From Heterodera schachtii (Eukaryota; Nematoda; Chromadorea; Rhabditida; Heteroderidae): DNA of 64,000 nt. Under the pieces are notes generated by a model, which was not told the origin of the DNA, did not search any database, and saw only the letters and a program-made list of their open reading frames with translations. The stretch lies in contig SIJG01000019.1 in NCBI GenBank assembly GCA_023374025.1, positions 310,864-374,863 on the forward strand, given 5' to 3'. The position numbers and the translations under genes were made by a program. This document shows positions 45,209 to 56,270 of the stretch, one piece after another; position 1 is the first letter of the stretch, and each line of letters starts with the position of its first letter.

Positions 45209-48200
45209 ATTTGCCAAATGATAAATTAAATTAAAATTTGAAAGATTTGTTTTGGATCGAAATAAAATGAAAATGAGTTTTTAAAATAGCACTGTCGTGA
45301 TTTGCATAGCAAACAAGATTTAAATAATTACAGATAAAGTTTTTTTCTAACGTTCAATTAAATATCTTAAATATAATCATAAACCATTCCATCAGTGCGT
45401 TAATTAAACAGATTAATTAATTTGCCGAATCATTTTTAATTAGGGATACGACAAAATGCTAATTACCACAATTTGTCATTTTGATAATTCTTGTGATTTT
45501 TATGCTTAATAACCTAGACGTCTATGCCTATTTCACAATTTTTGCACCAATTTAGATTTTCGGAAAAAAATCTAAATATATATTATTTAAACATCGGAAA
45601 AAAGAAGATATTTTTTACTTAGCAACAGAAATTTTTCTTTCTTTTTTTCAAATATGAAAAGATTTTAATTTTTAATTTTAATTTTTCTTAATTTTAGTTT
45701 TTACAATTGATAAATGCAAAATTGACATAAAATTTCAAAAAATGATCAAATAAAATTTTGACATAGGAATTAAAAATTAAATAAATATTAAAATAGTAAA
45801 TTCATGATTAAATCAAATTCTTTAAACAATTGTTCATTGATTAACAAATTATTAAATCATTGTTTTACAAATATAAAATTTCGTAAATTTCAAAATATTT
45901 TTGATTTATATATTAAAATTTCTCAAATATAAAAAAATTCAATAAGATTTTAATTAATTTATTTAAGAAATATTATTTTACAAGTTTTCAATATTTTTAT
46001 TTTGTTTAAATGGATTTCCATATTATTTGTGCATTATTTCATCCAATCATGTATTATTTATAAAAATATTATTTTAATCAAGTATCTCGAAAGCGAGAAA
46101 AATTTAAAATTAATTTTATTAAATTAATGCAAACAAAATTGTTAATAGTAATTTATGAAAAATTAAACATTTGAAAAAAAAATTATGAAGCAACAGAATA
46201 CCGCCATTTCACTATTAAAATTAAAAACAGCGATAAATGAGAGAATTTTAATTTATTATATTTATAAAGCAGCACATACGATTATGATGTACATATCATT
46301 AGGATTTTTTACAAACTTCCAATTAACGCACATTATTGTTACAAAATATAAAATTAATTTTAAAAATATTTTTAAGTTATATTCCAATAAATTATTCAAT
46401 TTAAAAAACAAAATAATCAATACTTTTCATTTCAGACATATTACATTTTTGAAATAAAATGAATTAGAGAAACTTTAAAAATATTAAATTCATCAGCCAA
46501 ATCTAAAAATATTTAATAATAAAATTATTTTTTATTCAGCAAATCTCTATTTGTTGAATTAAAATTTCTTATTGATGTTCAGAGTTATTGTCAAATTTTG
46601 CTATATTTTTCGATTGATATATTTATTTTTATTTATCGATTCTTTAAAAATAAACAATTACTAATTATGGCCAAAAAGGTAAAACCTAAGATTTTTAAAT
46701 TTTATGGCAATACTTTTAAGCATTAATTACCTGGTTGAAAATATTTAAATTATTGAGTTATTTGTCAATTATTGCCTTTTTTCTAAACAAATGACGAAAT
46801 ATGAATTCACTTTAAATTTATTTAATTTAATTGTTTTTTTCTAAAAATATTATTTTATAATTTTAAAATTCATTAAGTTTAACATACACCATTTTTAATA
46901 ATTTTAAACATTTTATAACAAATCAATTGAATAATTTTTAAAGAATTTTCTAATTTTAATCTTTGTAAATTTGAATTGTTTCTTGCAATTTACATTTTTA
47001 TTATGAGTAATTCATAAAAAACTTATTATTTAATGAATAATAATTAAAAAAGGGAAAAAATTATTGCAACGAATATAATTTAATAAAAATCAATATAATT
47101 TAAATTAGGAGATGAAGAAAAACCTTGATTATAAAAAATGAGCGATATAAAACAAAAAATTTATTTAAAAAATATTTGTAAAAATATGGAAATCTGATAA
47201 AAGTATTTGATATTTTAAATTTTAAGGATATCCTTACCCTAAAAATGATAATAGAGCAATCCAAAACTTTTTGTTTAATAACACCAAAGAAAATCTTCAC
47301 TTTTTCGAGAAGTTATTTTAAAAAACTCTATAAAAATACTATCTTAAAAATTTAAACAAATATAAAATACGTAGTTCTATAAAGCTAAAAAGGTTATTTT
47401 GAAAAAATTGTCGGATTTACAGCCAATTGCGCTATTTATTTTTTATTAACGCTATTAGTTAAATAATTTACAGACTAGGCACCCATACGGCTTACTGATT
47501 TACGGACTAAAAATCAGGAATATCCGTAGTCCTGTAGAAATCCGTATCCAAAAAAAATACGACCACTTAAGAGTTTTCATTAGCCTGAAAAATTCAAAGA
47601 ATTCGTTAGGTTTCAAAAAAGTTATGCGAAAAAACCAACAATTGATTTTTTGAACATTTGTTACCATAAGAATTAATTAATTAATTTTTCTTTGCTTCCT
47701 TAGAATTAGATATGTAAATTTCTTAAAAACAAAAAATTTAACAATTTCTCACGTAAAATCTTTTTGTTTAAATTGAAAATTGAAAGATACATATACTAAC
47801 AATTGATTAAATGAATTTAATTAAAGAAAGTGTTAATAAATAAATTAAGTATTAATATTTGTAACCTAATTAATTAAAAATTTAAATTAAATTGGCCCTT
47901 GACACAGCAAATGAATGGAAAAAACAAATGAAGTTTAGATTGAATAAAAAAAATTTTAAGCAAAATTTAGAAGAAAAATTAAGAGAAATGTTTAAAAAAG
48001 CGGGAGAATGGCAAAAAAGACAATCCTTGGAAAGCCAAAGAAATAAATGATTGACAAATATAAAATAATTTTTAATACAAAATTCGATGATTCATTAAAT
48101 GGGTGAGCGAGCTTTAAAAAATTTTTTGTTTTTTTTTTTGCTTAAATTCATAAATTTAGACTGAAGATTCTTTGTTTTCGCAATTCGTGAAAGAACAGGC

Positions 48201-48959
48201 GACAAATCTTGAGAAATTTTCAAACCTAATCAAAGAGTATCCGAAATAAAAAAAAATTTGACGTGATTCCCATTTTTTCGCACCATTTCTATCAATATTT
48301 GTTCCGACTTTACTCTAAATGTTTGTATCATTTCAAAATTGGTTTAATTAATTTTTAAGCACATAATGAAAATTGAAATTATATGCTAAAAACACACAAT
48401 TAATGACTACTCAAACACTTATTATGACGGATAAAATAAAAGTAACTTAAATAATTAAACATAATCAACGCATATAAAACCAAAGTCAATAATAATGTTG
48501 CAACAAATTTCAATAAGCCAAACGGAACAACAAAGGATATACTTTGGATGATAATTTGGAAATAAAAAATACTGTAACAATAAACATTATAAAAAACTAC
48601 TTACAATAAATTGTAAAATTAATAAAAACCGAAATGCATCAAAAATTAGTAAAATATAAAGAAATGTCTTAATTAAATCGGTTATTTATTAAAATTTTAT
48701 ACGAATTTATATAAATAAAAGAATATTTTCAAAAGAAAATCGCTAAGTGTGTGCCAAAACTTGTTTAATTTTAAATTCACAAAATAATGAAAATTTATTT
48801 AAAAAATAAAAACTTTTTTAAAGGCAATTAAAAATAAATATTAATAATAAAAAATGATCTAAATAATTCCATTTAAAAACTAGGTAGTAGATAATATTCA
48901 TACATAAATTATCGATTTTTTTGCCGATCAATTCAATCGACTTTATCGACCAATCCAAA
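45209..48959. other. AT-rich DNA, no gene recognised
   Basis: A/T-rich sequence up to the composition change at about 48960. ORFs such as 46185-46457 and 47100-47300 have random AT-driven composition and no domain. Confidence 0.5.
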
Positions 48960-49193
48960 AGGTTTAGGCTTGTCCAAAGCCTATTGCGGGGGATGCGTGT
49001 CCGGCCCGCAAACCTGTTGGCCAACAACCCGGTGTTCTGTGCCATCCTCAGACCCCCAATTTATGATGGGGTGTAAAAGCGTGCAGAGAAAAATGGAACA
49101 GGCCCCAATATTTTCGTTTTTTGTATGTTTTCTCTGTAATCTCTCTTCAAAATACCCGCTATTTTTTACTCACTCATTTTTTGCCTTGTTTGA

Positions 49194-49201
49194 TGACGTC
49201 A
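49194..49201. promoter_or_regulatory. CRE-like palindrome TGACGTCA
   Basis: A perfect full-site CRE/ATF palindrome lies just upstream of the GC-box repeat array of copy B. An 8-bp match may arise by chance; its position in a promoter-like region raises the interest. Confidence 0.4.
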
Positions 49202-49226
49202 CCGTTTTTGGTTCCGCCCCTTTTGT

Positions 49227-49362
49227 CGATGAATTCTGGTTCAAGCCCCGCCCCTTTTCACGATGAATTCTGTTTCAAGCCCCGCCCCTTTTCACGATGA
49301 ATTCTGTTTCAAGCCCCGCCCCTTTCACGATGCATTCTGTTCTAAGCCCCTCCCCCTTTACT
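49227..49362. repeat. 34-bp GC-box tandem repeats (four copies)
   Basis: Units start CGATGAATTCTG and include CAAGCCCCGCCCCTTTTCA; the fourth unit is degenerate. Each holds CCCCGCCCC, the reverse of a GC/Sp1-type box. A single similar motif (GAGCCCCGCCC) recurs at about 49943, before the second TATA promoter. The array sits about 110-250 bp upstream of the first TATAAAAG. Confidence 0.8.
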
Positions 49363-49384
49363 GCAAATTTTTTTTGTTCCGCTC

Positions 49385-49515
49385 CTTCATTCGAATGAAG
49401 GCCATTAAGTTTAAATATTTTAGCTTATGGGCGGAGCCTGATTCATTTACCCAAGACTACCGTTAATTTATGTATAAAAGTACACCGCTTTGCTCACACT
49501 TCTTCATTCGCTTCT
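49385..49515 (+). promoter_or_regulatory. TATA promoter module 1
   Basis: A module running CTTCATTCGAAT, TTTAAATATTTTAGCTTATG, GGGCGGAGCC, then TATAAAAG at 49473-49480 and a downstream GCTTTGCTCAC block with CATTCGCTTC. It lies about 100 bp upstream of the acidic-protein ATG at 49583. It closely matches the module at 49989-50120. Confidence 0.7.
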
Positions 49516-49582
49516 TTTTCCTCAAGCAAGGCCTGGCTATAAAATTGCCTCTTCTTGCGCTCTAAATCATTTACTTTCGCAA

Positions 49583-49765
49583 ATGCCTCCAAGCGAAAAT
49601 TTTTTAAATATCTCGCTAAATATTATTGATTTGGAAGCTCGACCGCTGCCTGAGCCCCAACAACCCGAACAGCAACAACAACAACAACAAGCTGAATTAT
49701 TGATTCAGATTGCGGATGTTGAGGAGGCTTTGCTTTTCAATGTTCATGAGGGAGAAGAAAGAGGA

Positions 49766-49803
<38 letters not shown>

Positions 49804-49897
49804 TCTTGCACAATTTGAAGAATTGATGCGTTTACATGCCGAGTATGTAGCGCAAATTTTCAACGAAATTGATGATGATGAAATAAACAATGAATGA
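49583..49897 (+). CDS. small acidic glutamine/glutamate-rich protein
   Basis: A 104-residue protein starting MPPSENFLNISLNI. It has a proline/glutamine segment and a glutamine run, then DVEEALLFNV, a glutamate run of about 12 residues, and a helical C-terminus (LAQFEELMRLHAEYVAQIF). The start MPPSEN, the VEEALL block and the C-terminal helix correspond to the two-exon gene at 8758-9084 of copy A. The ATG at 49583 was chosen over 49490 because the upstream extension lies between the TATA box and this point and is not conserved. The function is unknown; its strong dedicated promoter and conservation argue for a real role. Confidence 0.65.
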
Positions 49898-49988
49898 TTT
49901 TTTATGAATAATTGATGATGACCGAAAAATGGATCCTGTTTTGAGCCCCGCCCTTTTTGCTAGAAATTTATTTTGTTTTGTTTCGCTA

Positions 49989-50120
49989 CTTCATTCGAAT
50001 AGGGGCATTAACGTTTAAAATATTTTAGCTTATGGGCGGAGCCTAATTCATTTATCTAAGGCCACCACTAAATTTTATGTATAAAAGCACACTGCTTTGC
50101 TCACTTTGTTCATTCGCTTC
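49989..50120 (+). promoter_or_regulatory. TATA promoter module 2
   Basis: A diverged duplicate of module 1: CTTCATTCGAAT, ATATTTTAGCTTATGGGCGG, then TATAAAAG at 50080-50087 and GCTTTGCTCAC with CATTCGCTTC. It lies about 65 bp upstream of the ATG at 50150. The most conserved parts between the two modules are the GGGCGGAGCC block and the TATA region. Confidence 0.7.
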
Positions 50121-50149
50121 ATTTTCCTCCACCATCTTTTTCCTAAAAA

Positions 50150-50326
50150 ATGCGCCAAAAATCCATCCCCCAAAAAACTGCTTCCAGTTACTCTGATCGC
50201 CTAAAAAAATTCGCAAATGATCAAGTGGAAAAAGCGATGTGCGAAATCGAGGAAGAGAAAAAAAAGAAGCCGAAGAAGCAACAACAAAAAATAAATTCGG
50301 AGCCATCGACGAGCGCACCTTATTGA
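50150..50326 (+). CDS. small basic lysine-rich protein, hypothetical
   Basis: A 58-residue frame starting MRQKSIPQKTASSYSDRLKK with a lysine/glutamate-rich helix (EIEEEKKKKPKKQQQK) and a short serine/proline tail. It has its own TATA promoter upstream and an AATAAA signal starting at 50333. No family is recognised. The charge pattern suggests nucleic-acid binding, but that is inference. No counterpart is visible in copy A. Confidence 0.5.
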   Translation: MRQKSIPQKTASSYSDRLKKFANDQVEKAMCEIEEEKKKKPKKQQQKINSEPSTSAPY

Positions 50327-50422
50327 GCAGAAATAAATAAAGATTTTTGTAGTGCTTGCGTGTTCAATAAAAATTATTTATTTTTACCATTCTTCAATCA
50401 TTTTTTATTCATTAAGATTTAA

Positions 50423-53400
50423 ATGGCTAACCGAAATCCATTTTCTATTGAGTCTGTGCATGAGATGCGCAATAGGCCAAGGAACACTCGGGGTGAAGTG
50501 GCCCAAGTGCGGTTTGTCCCGCTTGAGCAAGTCCAGCGACCGGACCGCGTGTTGGAAATGCTTGTTGAACAATTGTTTGCGCGAGTGCTTGGAGATCGAC
50601 CAGCGCCTTCCCTGATTGGCTTACAATTACACCCGCCCACGTTTGAAAATCCATTCACAATTGCTCTTCGGCCTCCGGAACAAAACAACCCGGCCGCAAT
50701 TGCTGACTATATTCAACGTTTGAACGACCAATCAGCGGCAGGGATTGATTTAACAGCCGGGACAACGCTTACCAAAGTTTTGGCTGTTTGGCCAATGCAT
50801 GATGACCGAACGGAAAATGGACGTGAAGGTAAAGAGGCCAATGGATGTTCATTGAATCATTTCTATAGGTGGGTGTTCGTGGGATAATGAACACTCCGTT
50901 GTTCACACCGTCAACTCATTGGTCCGGGTTCGGAACCCGAACGACAGGTTGTGCCTAGCAAGAGCCGTTTTAATTGGGTTGAAAGACCATCGTTTGCGCC
51001 AATACCAAAACACCCGGGCTGGACAACAAATGTTTAAGAATTATGTTGATCAACAACGATTTCATGGTCCTGAAGCTCGCCATCTGTTACGCAGAGCGGG
51101 AATTAAGACGAATAAAAATATGTACACGCTGGATGACGTCAGACAGCTTCAGCAATGGGTTGATGAACGTTACGGAGAGGCACAGATTCGTCTAACGGTT
51201 TTTGAGAAGGAGCGACAGTATCGAATTGTTTACAAAGGGGCGTCTGGCCGTGCTGCTCGCTTCAACCTGTGCCTATTGTTGGAAAACGCCCATTTTCACT
51301 ATGTTGGTCGTATTGAACAACTGTTCCGTTGCACGTCATATTGTGTTGATTGTGAAAGGCGGGTGACTCGTTGGTATCATCCGCAAGAATGCAAAGTTGT
51401 TTGCCGTCTTTGTATACGCTACGGCGCAGACTTCCCTTGTCAACAACAACAATTTGCCAACGGGAGGAACAGCAAACATTTCTGTGCCCAATGCCAATTC
51501 GTTTTCCCAAATTTGGACTGTTACAACTACCATTTGTCCAATCGCGCACCGGCCACCTTGGATGGGCGAAGCGGGCGTGCGTTCCGTTCAATCTGCGAAT
51601 GGAGACGTGTTTGTCGAGCATGTGGTGGGATCGTCTATACAAATTTTCAACATGTTTGCCCACCCTCGGTTCGACAACAACAACAACAACCGCAACAGCA
51701 ATCGTTGTGCCACCAATGTGGGGGGCCTCATGCAGAAGATGGTCCATGTTTTATTCAGCCAATGGATGGTCGTCGTGTTTTTGGCCAATCACGACGTCAA
51801 CAACAACGACAACAACAATTTCCAGTTGAAAACTGTTTGAATCGCAACGATGATGCTGACGATAACGAAGATGATACAGATGATGACAATGATGCAGAAG
51901 GCGAGTCCCAGCATGGGGCTGGTGGTGGTGGTCATCGTCGCCATGCTTCTCAAAAAACAATTAGATATTGTTTCTTCGATGCTGAAACATCTCAGGACAG
52001 GCCATTACAACTCCGAACACAAATTGCGCAAAAACATGTTCCGCTTTTGATTATTGCTGAAGTGATTTGCGAGCGCTGCATTGCCGATGGAATTACCATT
52101 TACGGCGGTATTGGACAGAAAGCGAATGGTTGTGTTTGTGGCATGCCATCAGGGCCACGGGGCCGACTTTGGTGTAGCCCGCCCTTTCGTAACGCACCAA
52201 ATGACGACGCTGAGATGCCAACAAACATCACATATAATCCTAGACGTCTTTTCTTCCACTGCTTTGAAGACGCAACCAAAAATCCGGTGGACCAGTTTCT
52301 TGACTTCCTCATCTCAACCGGCCCTCGAAAATCGCACACTATTTGTCTGTCACACAATGGTGGAAAATACGACATGCACCTTGTTTTGGAGGCACTGCAT
52401 CATCGAAATTTACCACCAAAACGAATCTGTACAACGGGGCTGAAAATTTACTCAATGTCGCTTAAAGGAAATCTTCAGCGCCAAATAACCTTTAAAGACA
52501 CACTCAATTTTTTCTTTTGTGAACTTGATGCCCTGCCGAGAACGTTCAATTTGCCAAATGAAATTGCAACTGCCAAGCCGTTTTTTCCATATTTATTTAT
52601 TCGTCACCAAAATTTGAGTGTTCGCCTCCCAGGGCTGCCCAATGTTGAATTCTATCAACCAGACCACATGAAAGTGGCCAAACGCGAACAATTTTTGAGA
52701 TGGTATGCTGATGAAGGAGCAGTCGCCAAATTTCAGCTCAGAGAGCAACTTATAATTTATTGTGCGAATGATGTGGCTATCCTGCGTGAGAGTGTGCTGA
52801 AATTTCGGCAATTGATTATGGAGAATACCATGGGCTTGGATCCATTTGTTATTGCATCTACTGGCGCAGGACTTGCGTTGGCAACATTTCGACGTTGTTT
52901 TTTGTCTCGCAATAAACTGATCAACACACCCGAGGGCGGTTATTTACGAGGAAGACGCGCATCGGCAGAATCTGCACGATACATTCGCATGTATGAACTG
53001 ATGAACCCGGGTGTGCACGTTCAATCGGCGCAATGGACTGTGGGGGAAGCGCATGTTGAGGATTCGGGTTATCGATTGGATGGTTTACATGTTCGTCCAC
53101 CTCCTCTGCGAAATATAGCGATTGAATACATGGGCTGCTTTTATCATGGTAGTATGAATCCCGTGAAATGCGTATGAAAAAATAAAAATCATAATTCTTA
53201 GGGTGTCCCAAATGTTTTCCAAACGATCGCCAACGAACACTGGCTGGCGGGAGATCTGCTGAAGAGTTGTATGAGCGTACACAACGTCGCCTTTGGGAGC
53301 TAGAACACACGCACGGGTTTGAGCTTCACGTTGTTTGGGGATGTGAGTTCAAGAAAAGCTTGCGGGCCAATCCAGTGCTTCGACAAATGTACAATGACGC

Positions 53401-55334
53401 CTTCGTTCCTCGCCCGTTGGATCCACGTGAGGATGCACTGCGTGGAGGACGTACAGAGCCATTTACTCTCCAACACATTTGCACTGACGATGAGGAAATT
53501 GTTCTCATCGATATTGTTTGTCATGCACCCCAGTGATGCAAACATAATAGAATTTAATTCAAGGTGAGTCTCTACCCTTACGTGATGAAGGCATTTGATT
53601 TCCCTGTTGGAAATCCTCGTGTGCTTACACGAGAAGTGCTTTTACAACCTCCGACATTCCCTTTACCATGGCGAAACCCAAACTGCAATACATTTCGAGG
53701 GCTGTTGTTTGTTTGTGTTTTGCCGCCAGATCCGGTCCTAAGCCCTCTTCGTATCCCGCTGCTACCTTATCGGACAAATGATGGTCGCTTGACTTTTCCT
53801 CTCTGTGCTCGCTGTGCTGATAATCGCCAACAGCGTTCATGCGCACATACAGATCATTTACGTTCTTGGAACGCTGCGTATGATCACTTTTTCCCCCAGC
53901 TCACCTACTGATTTATACACTTAGCTACACACATGTTGAACTCAACAAAGCGCTTGAACTAGGCTATACCGTAACGGATCTGTTTGAGGTAACCGATAAA
54001 TATGTAAAGAGAAAAGTTGTAAAAAAAATAGGTTTGGCATTATGAAGAATGGGATGGCGAAATGTTTCGTGGCTATATGAATACATTTGTGGGCATGAAA
54101 GTTCAAGCAAGTGGATGGCCTACTGGTTATGATAGCGAAGAATGTCACGATGAGTATATTGACGAGTTTGAGCGTGCCGAAGGAATACGACTCGAGCGTG
54201 AAAAAATTGCAAATAATCCTGGTCTTCGAATGGTTGCGGTAAGAGATGCCTGGAGAAATATTCTTCTATACTAATTCTATTTTAGAAATTGCTGGCCAAT
54301 TCCCTTTGGGGCAAGTTTGCCCAACGCGTAGGAAGAACCGAAGTTCGCTACGCTTCATCACCAACTGAGTTCCACTGTTTGCTCGATGACCCTTCGATAG
54401 AAGTACTCGACTTTCATCATGTTTCACCGCATCTTGACCGTGTTGTTGTGAAGACAAAAGCTGATTTTTCAAAAGCGCCAGCGACCAACTGTTTGCCGAT
54501 TGCAATTTATGTTACTTCATACGCAAGACTTCATCTTTATTCCTACATTGAGAAAGTTGTTCAACTTGGTCATAAACTTCTCTATTGTGGTCCGCTTTTT
54601 GGTCTTATTTTGTTATTTTACATTGTAGTCATTTAAGATACCGATTCTATTTATTATGTTGCTAAAAATGGGGAGCAATTGGTGCCTGAAGGAGAAGCTC
54701 TTGGGCAAATGAAGCGAGAGCTTCCTGAACGTCGAATATTTGAATTTATAAGCGGTGGCCCAAAAAATTATGGTTATCGACATTGCGATCGTCATACCCG
54801 AGCGGAAGAAAAGGCAGAGCTAAAAGTCAGAAGTTTTCGTCTATCATATTCCACTAGCCAGTTGCTAAATTTTGAATCAATGAAAGACATTGTTCTTGAG
54901 CACTACGATCATGATGGGCAAATGTGAGCGTGTTAATTACATTTTCTTACTGTATTAATCTATTGCTGATTATTTTTAGTGACGATGCACTATATTTGGC
55001 TGATTATGATGACACTTTCGTTTTTTCTGGCTCATCGCGATCGATTCGTGTTAGTTTTCCACAAATAGGCCGCAACTCTTCTGCTGATTTATACACCTAT
55101 CAAGCACACAAGGACTACCGCCCCCACTATGTTAAAGGACGAATAAGGCCCGGAATGGAGACCCTGCCTTTTGGTTTTCGAAATGCGCCACAACAAACAC
55201 GACCCAGAACAGAAGAAGATGATGAAGAAGAAGAAACTAATGATGATGATAATGATGATGAAGACGATAATGATGATGACGATGATTTAGACCATAACCG
55301 TCTTTCTAATTTGCCTGGTTGTTCTCATTGGTGA
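50423..55334 (+). CDS. protein-primed-type family B DNA polymerase (Polinton PolB), nine exons
   Basis: Predicted replicase of the element. Exons are 50423-50828, 50869-53148, 53202-53515, 53564-53877, 53925-53988, 54032-54238, 54286-54589, 54638-54923 and 54980-55334. All introns are GT-AG, 40-56 nt long, and all phases fit, giving about 1509 residues. The N-terminal half has several Cys/His clusters (about residues 280-420). Exonuclease motifs: D506 and E508 (FFDAETS), D637 (HNGGKYD), D770 (YCANDV). Polymerase motifs: A DIVSLYPY (999-1006), B KLLANSLWGKF (from 1196), C DTDS (1297-1300). A CPKC cluster follows exon 3's start, and the C-terminus is a long Asp/Glu tail. All key residues are present, so the gene appears intact. 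It has no counterpart in copy A. Confidence 0.9.
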
Positions 55335-55411
55335 AAAAAACATGAATATGCTTTTTTTTTTTTATTAAAAAAAATAATATAAGTTATACATTACCAAACA
55401 GCAAAAAAAAA

Positions 55412-56235
55412 TTAACACGTGCAAAAGCATTCTCGTTGAATTCGTTTTCTCATTTGCTGATTGTTCGGCTGTCCCATCAAACCATCTCGTGAATGATGCA
55501 TGCGTTCCTCATGTTCACTTCCGTCCATTCTGTTGGGCGGCAAATTCAATTGTAGCGAACTATGAAAGTTGTCGTTGTGTCTTTCGTTTGGGCGAGACTG
55601 TCTATGTCCTTCTCCGCGCTGCCTCTCTTCTCCTCCTTGTTGTCGGCCTCTGTGTCTAACTCGTATTTTTCTTCGTCTTTCTTCTCTCCTTTCTTCTCTA
55701 TGTATGACGGCCGTAGCTGCAGCTAGCCTCTCTTCACCGTGATGTTCCGTAATCCTCGTTTCAACAACACTTTTAGCGCCACCAGTGGCCTCTGCTTTTG
55801 CACGGGCACCATCCCCGTTGCTTATAGCTCCTCCACGGGCCATCACTACGACTTGCTGATGTTGTTGTTCAACTTCACTCCCGCGTTCCGATAATGCATT
55901 TTTCGCCGCAGCAGCAAGTGCAACCCCGCCTTCTCGTTCGCTTATCGCTTCTGCTTGTACCATTTCATTACCATCCCTTGCGTTCGCTCCTGTCTGTGCT
56001 TTCGCCCTTGATTCTTCTCCAGTTGCTGCAACTGCTGCCCATGTGCCTTTTTCATGGGTGCTAGGCCATTGAAAATTGTTATCCCTGGCTTTGCGATCAA
56101 CCGATTCCGCAATACTGTTCCATGACTTCTCGGATGCTTAAAAATTCACACTTTAATCAATCAAAAAAATCGCTTACTTGCTAATGACGTGCTTCGATGG
56201 GCGGGGAGTGAGATAAGCAAAAACCGCATAACCAT
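55412..56235 (-). CDS. low-complexity charged protein of the minus-strand cluster, unknown
   Basis: Exon 1 is 56178-56235 and exon 2 is 55412-56136, joined across a 41-nt GT-AG intron in frame, giving about 260 residues. After a short hydrophobic start (VMRFLLISLPAH), the protein is rich in alanine, glutamate, arginine and glutamine. It has an arginine-rich central part (REERREERRRKIRVRHRGR) and a cysteine-containing end (RECFCTC). I do not recognise a family. The arginine tract suggests nucleic-acid binding. It is the last gene of the minus-strand cluster and is convergent with the polymerase gene, 77 bp apart. The start is uncertain. Confidence 0.5.
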
Positions 56236-56270
56236 AATAATAATAATAATGGGAGAAAAAGTTTTATAGA

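Noticed and set aside
48818..49045. 75-codon minus-strand ORF at the left edge of copy B
   Set aside because: Half of it lies in AT-rich flank; no similarity to element genes.
48960..49200. Left terminal inverted repeat of copy B
   Set aside because: The right end of the element is outside the window, so no inverted copy can be matched.
49490..49582. N-terminal extension of the acidic protein
   Set aside because: It lies directly after the TATA box, probably in the 5' untranslated region, and is not shared with copy A.
51371..51840. Overlapping ORFs of about 150 codons within the polymerase exon
   Set aside because: Shadow frames of the polymerase's cysteine- and glutamine-rich region.
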